Source: Nematopogon swammerdamellus
Taxonomy: Eukaryota > Arthropoda > Insecta > Lepidoptera > Adelidae
DNA: 64,000 nucleotides
Assembly (NCBI GenBank): GCA_946902875.1
Contig: OX336345.1
Location: forward strand, 15,283,395-15,347,394
Direction of reading: 5' to 3'
Shown here: piece after piece, positions 10,338 through 21,100 of the stretch
Layout of the letters: the number at the start of each line of letters is the position of its first letter
How positions within the stretch are numbered: the first letter of the stretch is position 1
Position numbers and translations under genes: made by a program
The notes under the pieces: model-generated
Told to the model about the DNA's origin: nothing
The model's database searches: none
What the model saw: the letters and a program-made list of their open reading frames with translations, nothing else

Positions 10338-11140
10338 TAAATGAGCTAAAGAGGCAATTTAAAACGCCTTGTACGTATATTTTGTAAGTTTGATTTTGTG
10401 CACGTGTCTACCATCTTCTCGACAAGTGAATCGCTTCTACGTATGTTTTTAAATCCTTGATTACAATATATCAATTACAAGCAATTTCACACCATAAAGT
10501 TTGTCTATGCCCCACTTAGCGGTGTCAAGGTTACGGCCTATTGTTTAAACTGTCCATTGTTTTGCATTGTTTGGTCTACTTACCCACTTGGACGTAACTT
10601 AGTGCCACCTGCGACACGAAACTTGTGAAAATTGCATAAGTTGGAGTAAAGTGTAAACACGGCCTGTCAAGACCTAAATTTATTCATGAGCAAGACGAAA
10701 TTGCAAATTATTTATTACATTTCTGCGGTCACTTATCTCCTCATCTTCTGCTATATAAAAAGCACCATCTGCCTGTCTGTTTGTATCTGGTAACGCTGAA
10801 TCAGTTTGCATACAGTTTTCGCTAATGAAATATGGCATACTACTCAATTACTTACGTACGACCTAAATAAATGTAGGTAGGTACGTCGACTTATCTCTTA
10901 GAGATAAATGAAGTAAAAGCCAAGAAAAATCCGACTACAACGCGAGCGGGGCCGCTGGCAGTCATCGCGTATTGAAATGTATTAGAAGTTTGAATAAACA
11001 GAAACAATTTTAAGTGCGCTGGTACCCTATACCATCTACCACTAGAAGTAAGTCTTCTATTGCAGCAAACACGTGAAATCATGAATAAGTTATGACCAGC
11101 AGGCATAATTCCACGCAAGGGATTGAATACACAGAAGCGG

Positions 11141-11272
11141 CATTTTTGTATACTCATTCATTACATAAATTTTCGTATACTCATTCATTACATATATTTT
11201 TGTATTCTCATTACATACATTTTTTGTATTCTCATTACATAAATTTTTTATACTCATCATTACATACATTTT
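11141..11272. repeat. Minisatellite, ~30-bp unit, about five copies
   Basis: Units of the form TGTATACTCATTCATTACAT repeat with variable T runs between them. The open frames seen on both strands here (for example repeated MNEYTKIYV on the minus strand) are products of the repeat, not genes. Confidence 0.8.
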
Positions 11273-12295
11273 GGTCGCGTACTTTTCTTTCATATGTACG
11301 TCGGAGGCACTCAGTGGTTCGGTACCGCTGAAGGCCGGGAGTAGGACTGGATAAACATTGGAGATGCGTATGTTCGGCAGTGGACGCATAAAAGCTGACT
11401 AATCGACTGACTGGCTGACACTTTTCTTTCACCTTTCGGATAAACTTGCCCCTTCTAGACATGAATTTTCATTATTCCACGGCATTGAGTTCAAAGCACA
11501 GCTAGTGCTTGTGTGTAGAGCAGAAGTCATTTTGCAATGACTGTCAATATTGCTGTGAATGTACTTGAAGTTATGCAAAGTGGAATACCGAGACAGTCTT
11601 CGGTGTAATTTTCTAGGAGTGATCTCGAAATTCTAGGCGTGATGTGATGGCGAGAACGAACGGTCATACTTGCTTGACCAATAAGAGATAAGGCCAATTT
11701 GCTCGTAGCGTAGCAAGATCATCCGGTGACTTCACTAATTTTTAGATTATCTTGCCGAAATATATAATCTCTTCTTTTGTTTCCGTGAGGTAATGCTAAG
11801 TTTAGTGGAACCATATACAATCAGAGGATAACCCTGATACGCGTAATCGGGCCTAAACTTCCACTATTTAACCTACGAAATCTGTCACTTTTAAATATCG
11901 CAGTGTATATGTCCAATGTCCATGTCGCAATGATCTCCCGAATCCCGATGTCTCATTTCAAGCCCTGTCGCATTAATTTCCTGTATTAAGAGTAGAGTTG
12001 TAAAGATGCCGTTTTTTGCACTTTGATACGGATTTATTTGTCTTAGGTACCGTAAAACACGGAAAGATTCGAAAAGTATTTTCATATGAGATACCTACTT
12101 GCTCTTTTCGCGTTTTATTCCTGTTCTTTGCTCGAAACCAAAAAGTGAGTGAAAAGTGAGTGAGCAAAGTTCGTATTGAACAGGAACACCGTAAAAAACA
12201 CGGAAAGATTCAACAGGAAAAGAAATAAGAGTCGCAAATAGCTCTATCGCAGAGAAGCTTATCATTTCCAAATTATGTAGGTACTCATAATAACT
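11273..12295. other. Intergenic, no gene recognised
   Basis: AT-rich sequence with a repeated ACACGGAAAGATTC motif at about 12058 and 12197. No coding or RNA feature could be supported. Confidence 0.35.
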
Positions 12296-12536
12296 CTTTT
12301 TTTATGTAATCCGGTATGGCTGGCTGAGTCAGAGGGGTCAGAGCGCATAATCCAACCAGCCAATATCACCTCCTAGAAGGTAGGTGCCATATCGGAGACT
12401 TTCCTGGATTGCTGGCTATACTGAACTACAGGAGAACACAACCGAGGCTACTATGCGGCCATCTTACATCCAGTACAGTGGTACCAACCCAGTCGGCTAC
12501 AATTTGAGCCTACCACCTAGTAAGGAGCAAGGGAAT
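12296..12536 (-). mobile_element. SINE family B, body only (5'-truncated copy)
   Basis: The stretch from the T-rich left end through GTAATCCGGTATGG to CACCTAGTAAGG matches the body of the SINE at 22753-23149. The tRNA-like head is missing, so the copy is truncated at its 5' end (right side on this strand). Confidence 0.75.
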
Positions 12537-12554
12537 CTTTGTTTTAATTTGTGT

Positions 12555-12700
12555 TTTATAGGGTTCCGTATCCGTCGTACGGTACCCTATTACTAAGCCT
12601 ACGCCGTCTGTCTACCTGTCTGTCTGTCCGTCTGTCCGAGGGCTGTATCTCTTGAACCGTAATAGGTAGGTACCCCGTGAAAATGTTCACATAATAGGTA
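12555..12700 (+). repeat. Lepidopteran 'agggttccgta' dispersed repeat, partial
   Basis: It begins TATAGGGTTCCGTA, continues with TACGGTACCCTA and runs of CTGTCTGTCCGTCTG, and then CTTGAACCGTAATAGG. This string order is shared with other copies in the window and is characteristic of a common moth and butterfly repeat. Confidence 0.55.
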
Positions 12701-13117
12701 TGTGTTATTATCAGGGATCGGAATTAGGTAGAGTGATTTGGTACCAAAGTAGGTAAAGTTCGCGAGAGGATATAATATGGAGTTGTTAAAACCACCACTT
12801 TGTATGGGAATTCTGAAAATTTCCTGGGAAATTTCCGAGACTGGATTTTTCTTCGGGATCGTATTTATTGACTAAATACAAGCTTCTTTTGTTCTTAGAT
12901 GATTTTCTCTAGAGTGGCCGCTTATGGAGATATAATTTTTTTCATAAATTTTTATTTCTACTCAATTTACAGGAAAACCGGGGAAGATGTTATAAAATAA
13001 TCTAAGAGTGTACCGAACTGCTTACAAAACAAGATCTAATTTGTTGTCGTACCATCATTGGTTCTCGATTTATTGCTCGCCGCGATTCTGAATTATCCAG
13101 GACGGCATTTGTATGGA

Positions 13118-14450
13118 AAGCTCCGCCCCCTTTTCTGATTTAATTTCTCGAATGTTGATATTTTTTCGCCTGAATCTTATTTCTAGACGAAATATAAGAC
13201 ACTTTTATTCTTACACGTTTTTGAAAAAAATCGATATTTCCGGAGAAAAAAAAATCTAAAATATTTTTTTTCCAAAATGTTCTCGTTTGCTAATGTTTTT
13301 TTGGCGGATTCTTATTTCTAAACGAAATATAAGACACTTTTATTCTTACACGTTTTTCCCTTAAGTCGATATTTCCGGAGAGAAAAATAAAACAACCTAT
13401 TTTTTCATATTTTCTCGAATGTTGATGTTTTTTCGCAAGAATCTTATTTCTAGATGAAATACGAATCTGTAGTTTCAATCATTTAAATTATTTTCAGAAT
13501 CATTTAAAAAAAGTGGCCGCCATTTTGAACTTTTTAGTTACTGGACCAATTGCTTTCAAAATCGCTATCTGGGTGTCTGTGTGGGCTCTGAATACGAATC
13601 TGTAGTCAAAATTTAAAACAAGTGGCCACCATTTTAAACTTTTTAGTTACTGGACCGATTGCTTTCAAAATCGATATCTGGGTGTATGTGTGGTGTGGAC
13701 CCTGAATACGAATCTGTTGTCAACATTTATAAAAAGTGGCCGCCATTTTTAACGTTTTTAGTTACTGGACCTATTGCTTTCAAAATCTATATTTGGGTGT
13801 TTCTGTGGGCTCTGAATACGAATCCGTTGTCAAAATTAAAAAAAAGTGGCCGCCATTTTGAACCTTTTAGTTTTGACTACAAATAAATATTCAGAGCCCA
13901 TACAGACACCCAGATATCGATTTTGAAAGCAATCAGTACAGTAACTAAAAAGTTTAAAATGGCGGCCACTTGTTTTAAATTTTGACTACAGATTCGTATT
14001 CAGAGCCCACACAGGCACCCAGATATCGATTTTGAAGGCAATCGGTTCAGTAACTAAAAAGTTCAAAATGGCGGCCACTTTTTGAAATGTTCACTGTAGA
14101 TTCGTATTTCGTCTATAAAAAAGATTCAGGCGAGAAAATATCAACATTCGAGAAAATATGAAAAAATAAGTTGTTTTATTTTTCTCTACGGAAATATCGA
14201 CTTAAGTGAAAAACGTGTAAGAATAAAAGTGTCTTATATTTCGTTTAGAAATAAGAATCCGCCAAAAAAACATCAGCAATTGCGAACATTTTAAAAAAAA
14301 TAATTTTATATTTTTTTTTTCTGTGGAAATATCGATTTTATTGAAAAATGTGTAAGAATAAAAGTGTCTTATATTTCGTCTAGTAATAAGATTCAGGCGA
14401 AAAAATATCAACATTCGAGAAATTAAATCAGGAAAGGGGGCGGAGCTTTT
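13118..14450. mobile_element. Foldback-type element: 1.3-kb inverted repeat with internal tandem units
   Basis: The outer ends are AAGCTCCGCCCCCTTTT at 13118 and its complement ending at 14450. Moving inward, both arms carry a module with ATTCTTACACGTTTTT / CGATATTTCCGGAGA, and then ~110-bp tandem units containing GTGGCCGCCATTTT...CTTTTTAGTTACTGG and ...CTATCTGGGTGT. The left arm holds about four tandem units and the right arm about two; the turn is near 13880. No coding frame was found. The architecture (long modular inverted repeats with subrepeats) fits foldback elements. Transcription would give a very long double-stranded hairpin. Confidence 0.8.
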
Positions 14451-14905
14451 CGCGGCGAAAATTTCATCCAGTATTGGTATCATACATGAAAGAAACGGAA
14501 AAACCCTGTGTTTTTCGTTTTATTCAAAATGTATTTTTCGGTATTTTTCTGCCTTTACAACACTAATTAAGAGCCCGAAACTGGTCTATTTCCCTCCATG
14601 TCTCTATATTTTCCTGCCTCATTCCTTCCTTATTTCATTGTTAACCTTACTCAATTTCTTCCCACCTGCATTCCCTTGCTGGCTCTCTTATTGATTTTCC
14701 CTCAGTTTAAATTTTCTCTCTGTTCATATTTCTGTATGCGTATGCCTCAATTCCCTTGTCGCATTCGGTATCTACCTATTTTAATGCTTCCCTACCTCAT
14801 CACCTCCCTACTTCATTCTCCCCTAATTCACTGTATGCGTATGTCTCAATTCACTACTTACCTGTTTTAATCCTTCCCTACGTAATTAATTCATCCGAAT
14901 TCATT
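14451..14905. other. Intergenic, pyrimidine-rich, duplicated short motifs
   Basis: TGTATGCGTATGCCTCAATTC and a close variant occur twice (about 14732 and 14830), suggesting a decayed short duplication. Nothing else is recognised. Confidence 0.35.
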
Positions 14906-15110
14906 TTTAACCGACTTCCAAAAAAGGAGGAGGTTCTCAATTCGTCTGTATGTTTTTTTTTTTATTTTTTTTTTTTTTGTATGTTTGTAACACGATTTCT
15001 CCGTCAATTGAGGGCCGATTTAGAAAATTCTTTTTTTGTTAGTTAGGTCATACTTCCGAGGTGGTCCCATTTCAATTTTATCGAAATTGGTTCAGTGGTT
15101 TTCGAAAAAT
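14905..15110. repeat. Dispersed lepidopteran repeat ('accgacttccaaaaa' type)
   Basis: AACCGACTTCCAAAAAAGG and GGTTCTCAATTCGTCTGTAT are followed by TCTCCGTCAATTGAGGGCCG and TCGAAATTGGTTCAGTGG. Related blocks recur at 15721-15750 and 16260-16330. It looks like a non-coding 3' part of a common transposon. Confidence 0.5.
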
Positions 15111-15121
15111 CAGCATAATAC

Positions 15122-15263
15122 TATGGTGTGTGGTTACCTTCAGCAAAACTTGTGATGTGGTCGTATTCGGCAATTTTCAGTTTGATAAATTAGTATGGTG
15201 TGTGGTTACCTTCAGTAAAACTTTTGTGATGTGGACTTATTCAGCAATTTGCAGTCTGACACA
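15122..15263. repeat. 72-bp unit duplicated in tandem
   Basis: Both units carry TATGGTGTGTGGTTACCTTC followed by AAAACTT...GTGATGTGG. The second unit starts at 15194. Differences are small. Confidence 0.75.
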
Positions 15264-15603
15264 TATGGCGAATAATTCTGTACCACTTCAATCGATTTCG
15301 ATTATTCGATTTCGATTATTCTTATTTATGTAATATTACTAAAAAGAATGAAATAAAAACTGTTTTAAAAAATATTAAACCGATTTCAAAAAAACAAAAA
15401 AACAAAAAGAACTAAAAAGTATTAAATACCTAATATTTTGAAATTTTCTCTGTCCTGTTGAAATACATGAATCGATATTTACTAGTGATACATATTCGGA
15501 CCCTTGTTTCATGAATATTCTAAATTTGAAATTTTTTATCTTTTCCGACCGGCCAGGTGCGCTTAATTTATTATGGTACCTGACCGGTACCTACTGTACC
15601 GAG

Positions 15604-15720
15604 TACCATCGAGCTGGTCTGATGATGGAGACAGAAGGTGGCCATAGGAACTCCTAAACTACACATGATAAACCCATCGTGTTTGGGCTCGTTGCATTTG
15701 TCTTCACGAGAAATTTACTT
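15604..15720 (-). repeat. Dispersed repeat shared with 26485-26705
   Basis: It contains GTCTGATGATGGAG, CATAGGAACTCCTAAAC and TACACATGATAAACCCATCG. The reverse complement of this arrangement occurs twice at 26495-26578 and 26620-26702. Its class is unknown. Confidence 0.65.
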
Positions 15721-15765
15721 TAGACCTAAGAGATTCTCAATTCGACAGTATGTTTTCTTTTTTTA

Positions 15766-15800
15766 ACCCCCGACGAAAAAACGGAGGAGTGTTATAAGTT

Positions 15801-15841
<41 letters not shown>

Positions 15842-15975
15842 TGTCTGTGGCATCGTAGCTCCCAAACGGGTGGACCGATTTGGATGCGTTTTTTTTTATT
15901 AGGAAGCTTGTTTAATCGGGATGGTTCTTAGCTATGTTTGTAATCAAGTAATAAAGTAATTAAGTAATAAAAAAA
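15766..15975. repeat. Dispersed repeat with (GT)n microsatellite
   Basis: CCCCGACGAAAAAACGGAGG is followed by a pure (GT)n run at about 15804-15840 and then GGCATCGTAGCTCCCAAACG and TTAATCGGGATGGTTCTTAG. A second copy with a shorter GT run lies at 48868-49010, so the microsatellite is part of the element. Confidence 0.75.
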
Positions 15976-16033
15976 ATAATTCTCTTAAAAAGTGGACCAA
16001 TTTGCATACGGTTTTTTTTAAAAAGCTTGAAAT

Positions 16034-16262
16034 AAAAGTTAAATTACAAATTTAAAAAACCCCCGACTCTTAAAAAGTCAAAAATAATTTCCGTTTACTT
16101 ACTTAAAGGAGTCGGGGGACCGCTAAGTAAATTAAATATAAAGACTCAAGAGTTGCGCGGGAATTTACTTAGCGGTCCACCGACTCCTTTTAGTAAGTAA
16201 ACGGAAATTATTTTTGACTTTTTAAGAGTCGGGGGTTTTTTAAATTTGTAATTTAACTTTTT
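16034..16262. repeat. Near-perfect hairpin, 100-bp arms, 28-bp loop
   Basis: 16034-16133 pairs with 16162-16262. The arms contain CCCCCGACTCTTAAAAAGTC and GGAGTCGGGGGACCGC. The high arm identity implies a recent origin or gene conversion between arms. No coding frame. Confidence 0.9.
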
Positions 16263-16517
16263 TTGATGTTTGTTACGCGATTACTCCGTCAATTGTGGGC
16301 CGATTTTGAAAATTCTTTTTTTTTTTTATTTGAAAGGGGATAACCCTGAGGTTTTTGAAGTGAAAACTTCTTTAGCGGCGCTTGGCACTTTTTTAGGTGG
16401 GTAAAAAATGTATAACTCGCGACATCGCGTCAGCGTCATTTTTAAAATGAAACCTTAAGTCATTGCATTAAGGGTTAAGTTAGAGTGGCACGGGATCTGC
16501 CGGAGTGCAACTGTTAA

Positions 16518-17083
16518 GTAGGGTTCGGTAACACGTTTATGTCTGTCCATTCTACTAAGTTCTGCAAAATGAATGTAGGGTTCCGTAACAAATGCATGTC
16601 TGTCTGTTCTACTAAATTTAACATTTATTTCAAAATGAATGTAGGGTTCCGTAACAAATGCATGTCTATCCGTTCTACTAAATTTTACAATTTTCAACCA
16701 AGGTCCTCCGACGGTTATTTTATAATAAAAGTAGGGTTCCGTAACACGTTTATGTCTGTCCATTCTACTAAGTTCTGCAAGATGAATGTAGGGTTCCGTA
16801 ACAAATGCATGTCTGTCCGTTCTACAAAATTTAACATTTATTTCAAAATGAATGTAGGGTTCCGTAACAAATGTATGTCTGTCCGTTCTACTAAATTTTA
16901 CAATTTTCAACCAAGGCCCTCCGACGGTTATTTTATAATAAAAGTAGGGTTCCGTAACAAATGTATGTCTGACCGTTCTACTAAATTTCACAATTTTCAA
17001 CCAAGGTCCTCCGACGGTTATTTTATAATAAAAGTAGGGTTCCGTAACATGTTTATGTCTGTCCATTCTACTAAGTTCTGCAA
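16518..17083. repeat. Higher-order tandem repeat of 'agggttccgtaac' units (A-B-C-A-B-C-C-A)
   Basis: Eight units all begin GTAGGGTTCCGTAACA (the first has GGTTCGG). Three unit types differ in their second half: A (~57 bp) ends CTAAGTTCTGCAA, B (~66 bp) adds TTAACATTTATTTCAAAATG, and C (~90 bp) adds CAACCAAGG..CCTCCGACGG and TTATTTTATAATAAAA. Their order is A-B-C-A-B-C-C-A. Frames are open on both strands (192 and 221 codons) because the unit lengths are close to multiples of three; they are not genes. The array ends exactly where a SINE begins. Confidence 0.85.
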
Positions 17084-17437
17084 CATCACCTACAACGTCC
17101 GTGATGTCAGCCCATAACACCGGGTAAACTAAGTGCCATGTCAGTACTTCCCCCTTTGATCGTACTGACTACACTGAACTGGTCGGAAAACACAAACTAT
17201 TTACATAGCCGTTTCGACCGACGTTTAATTCAGTGCGGTGGTACCAACCCGGTCAGGTTAAACCCTACCACCAAGTAAGATTAGGAGGGAAGGGACCTAC
17301 AGTTTTACGAGGAATCCGAACCTCGGTCAGCCTCCAACGGTCAGCGGTCACCCATCCAAGTACTGACCGCACCCAGCGTTGCTTAACATTCAATAGCGAC
17401 AGTTGACTGTCTGCACCACTGAGCTATCGAAGCTGAC
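17084..17437 (-). mobile_element. SINE family A copy lacking its A-tail end
   Basis: From CATCACCTACAACGTCCGTG to GAGCTATCGAAGCTGAC it matches the family, including the 5S-like and tRNA-like head at the right. The last ~20 bp and the A tail are absent, replaced by unit A of the tandem array at 16518-17083. Confidence 0.85.
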
Positions 17438-17559
17438 GTGGTCCTATTTTAATTGGGTCAAGATCGGATTGGAAAGCGAGGCGGAATCGCGAGGCCGAAG
17501 GCCGAGCGATTCCGCCGAGTACATTAATAGCAAAAATTACTAAAAAAAACTGTGAAATA

Positions 17560-17938
17560 AAAAAAAAGTTTTAAAAAACATAAAACCGACTTCCTAAAAA
17601 AAGGAAAACTAAAAAACTATTTAAAATAAAAATATAAAAACCGCCTTCAAAAATATATGAAATAAAAACCTAAAAAAAAAAAAAGGAACCCTAGAGTTGA
17701 AGGCGGTGCTAAAGCAAGCAAAAATGATGCATGAAAGAAAACATGAGTGGATGATAATATCCTTTGTGATTTGTGTAGCCTTTTTAGCACCGCCTTCAAG
17801 TCTAGGGTTGGTTTTTTTTTTTTTTAGGTTTTTATTTCATATATTTTTGAAGGCGGTTTTTATATTTTTATTTTAAATAGTTTTTTAGTTTTCCTTTTTT
17901 TAGGAAGTCGGTTTTATGTTTTTTAAAACTTTTTTTTC
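17560..17938. repeat. Hairpin with ~150-bp arms and ~65-bp loop
   Basis: 17560-17712 is the reverse complement of about 17782-17938. The arms carry ACATAAAACCGACTTCCT and AACCGCCTTCAAAAATATAT. Mismatches are few and mainly in A or T runs. It lies just upstream of the first visible CPAP1 exon. Confidence 0.85.
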
Positions 17939-18067
17939 TCCTTTAAGGCCATATCTCGTCGGCTTAAAGCGCGTGTAGAGATTCAGTATTACGTCGGAAA
18001 TTGCTCTTCAATGTTCATCTCCCTATAACTTCTCTGTGATAATGACGACGCTCTCCGTTTGTTGCAG

Positions 18068-18178
18068 GCGCCGAGCGGCGGAGGCGGAGGCGGCGGCGGC
18101 GGCCGCACTCCAGTGACCCGCTTCACGTGTCAAGGTCGACCGGCCGGCTACTACGCGGACGTCGACACCGGCTGTCAG
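18068..18178 (+). CDS. CPAP1 exon: poly-Gly linker and first half of the chitin-binding domain
   Basis: A pyrimidine-rich acceptor (CCGTTTGTTGCAG) precedes 37 codons in phase 0: nine glycines, then RTPVTRF and the first two domain cysteines. The donor is CAG|GTATGA. Confidence 0.85.
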
Positions 18179-21100
18179 GTATGATACCCGTACTACCTGT
18201 AACATAATCTATAGGTGCTTCATTCATTACTTGCACTATGCATGCGCGCGAGTGAGAGTACATACAGAGAAAGGTGCACCACATGTATGAAAAACATTAT
18301 GAATGTGGAACAGGCGCCAGAGATGTGTGAGGAGGCAGCTATAGTGATTGTAGCTACTAAAGGGAACGAGCCTTAGCAACGTGGAACTTAGAGATCCGTC
18401 GACTCTGCCTACTACATTGTGATTTGTGAAATTGACGTGAAGTTATGCATGAATGCTAGTGTGTAGGTCAGGAGTTCGATGCCCATTGGCGTCCACCACT
18501 TTCCTTCCCAATTTGAGTTTGAGATTAAGTTTATTTCTGTCATGAACACCATAGTGAATTGTACAGCCACGAGCATCATCGTTGTGCGGTATGGTCAGAG
18601 GCGGACTAGCAGCCTTAGCCGCCCTAGGCCGTTTAGTACCAGCCGCCCCAATTCAATGCAGCCGCCCCTTTCAAGTTTACAGCATAGATACAAATGTGAA
18701 GTTGTATGAAAATCAGTATTGCGTTCGGTTCAACCTGCCAAAAATATATTAGGTATTTCTCGGCTTATTTTACATATAGTAAAAGTATTTTTTACAAGTT
18801 TTACGGCAATATTGACCTTATAGTCATAGCAAAATTATTTTTTCCGCGTAAATAGTGCGTCATCACCTCCGCCGCGCTCACCACTCCCGCACGTCGCACG
18901 CACTTGCTCCGGCCGGCACCCTTTCTATTCTGTACCTGCGCTCACTGCTTCCAGCAGCAGGTACAGATTGGCCGCCCCTAATATCTGGCCGCCCTAGGCC
19001 CGGGCCTAGTCGGCCTATATGGAAAGTCCGCCTCTGGGTATGGTTCTTGTTGTAGGGCCCCTATTATCTGACTACCTATAATTCTTGGTAACCTAATAAA
19101 TAAAGGGAAGTTTCTACGGGAGACCGGCGACCGACCGTGCAACGTACGTCAATATATGAATATCCTCATAACTCGAGAACCACTTTATCGATTTACATAC
19201 GGTTTTCACCTCGGTTTTCACTGTTTCATTCTGTCACTTTTCAAGATGGTCTTATGCTCTATGTATGTAGAATAGAATAGAGCATAACGCTACGTCATCG
19301 GCGGCCTGATCTGTGAGAAAAAGGTCACGCGAAAAGAAGCCGCGGGCAAAAGCCAGTTCTCTATGAACGATATTTTGTGTATGGTTACATTTTTGATGGA
19401 AACTACGTTCATATTACATTATATATTGATAGTTTGTTTTTATCTAATAGGTAATTATATTTAGTTAAGACTTCTGTGTTAATTAATCCTGTGTAAACTT
19501 GTAAAAATTGTGTAAATGTGTAGTGTGGTTAATTTTGTATATAGTTCTTTAGATTTAATTTAATTTTAGTATTAATGTAGGCTAGGCTTAAAAACAGCGG
19601 CCCTTGAGACACTCGAGTGGCCATATGCTGCGCCTAACGCCCTTTCTTTTGTACCTACTAATTAGCTCCATTTATGTTAATGTATTAAAATGTATGTGTA
19701 CAAATGAATAAAATACTATTCTATTCTATTCTATTCTATTCTACGTTGGCTATCTGCTGACATCACTGGTGTAATGTAGGTGATGTACACCTACAACAGC
19801 CGTGATGTCAGCACATAGCACTTTGGTAAACTAGGTGCCATGTTACTGCTACCCCTTGGTCGTGCCGACTAAACTGAACCACGGTCAGCCTCAACGATCG
19901 AACGGTCGCCCATCTAAGTCCTTTTGATTCAGAAATGCATTCACAGCCTATGTACAATTTAAATTGTTTAGCAGCCATCCTTTATTCAATAATGACGAAA
20001 CAAATTATTTCACTTTAAACTCAACATCATTGATAAAACTACATAGCACATACAAAAAACTACAATTATTTGTACATTATAGGATCGAAGACCTCCGAAT
20101 AGCCATATCAGTGGGTTATACACGCACATTAACGTCCATCCGAGGTCTGATCCCTACCGCATTTAAAAAAACGAGTTTATAAAATGCCCATTACATGGTA
20201 CTCACCGATTAAAGTATGCTTCTGTCGATCTCGGAAGGTTCTGACTCATTTTCTAGGACCCCTTAATTAAAAATGTATCTATAATAATGGCCCAAACAAT
20301 TTCGAAACGGTATTCATCAATGCATTCATATAATATAACCTCCGGCTGGTTGAATCAATGTAGGATATTACTATTATTTTGCTTCACAATTTTGTAAGAA
20401 ATAATTCCTAAGTAATTAAAGCTCATTAATGTACTTTCTTTGTCAGGAAAAAAATATTTTTATCTTGTAATTAATTAGTCGGTTCCCGTATTGAGAGCGT
20501 TTTCCGGAGCATTTTCAAATTTAGAACATGTAACGGTCGCGGGCATTTTGTTCAATTCGAATAACTTCGCTTTGTTTAGACTCTTGCAAACTATCATATA
20601 TAACATTATATTACGAGTATCATAGGTGGCACCGTCATAGCGGTGAACACTATAAAACATAATAATGCAAATACCTACTTCGTAGCTTGTTTCACCGGGA
20701 TCAAATTAAAATCCCGTTGGTATTTTATTCATGATTTTCATATACTGTTATTTAGTTATTTCAGCATAATTAGCCCATGTGGGGCTGTGCACATTTTGTA
20801 ACAGTATTGAAAAAAAAACTGGCCAAGTGCGAGTCGAACTCGCGCACCGAGTTTTCCGCAAAACCACTTCAGAGTTTGCACTATAATCACACCAAGTTTG
20901 ACGTATTACTACGATAGAGCAGAAACAAAGAAACATAAAAAAAATCACAGATCTCATGCATTACATGACCTTCGAGTACAATAAAAATTACTTTTAGGGC
21001 GTATTCAAATATAAGCATATAGCGAACCGCCGACTGTGAGCGTGAAAATATCCTGGTGTGGCTGAAGCGACGAACTCAACGAGCGAACGCACTCCAGATT

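Noticed and set aside
16455..17120. Open frames of 221 and 192 codons on opposite strands
   Set aside because: Both are read from a tandem repeat whose unit lengths are near multiples of three; no protein domain is present.
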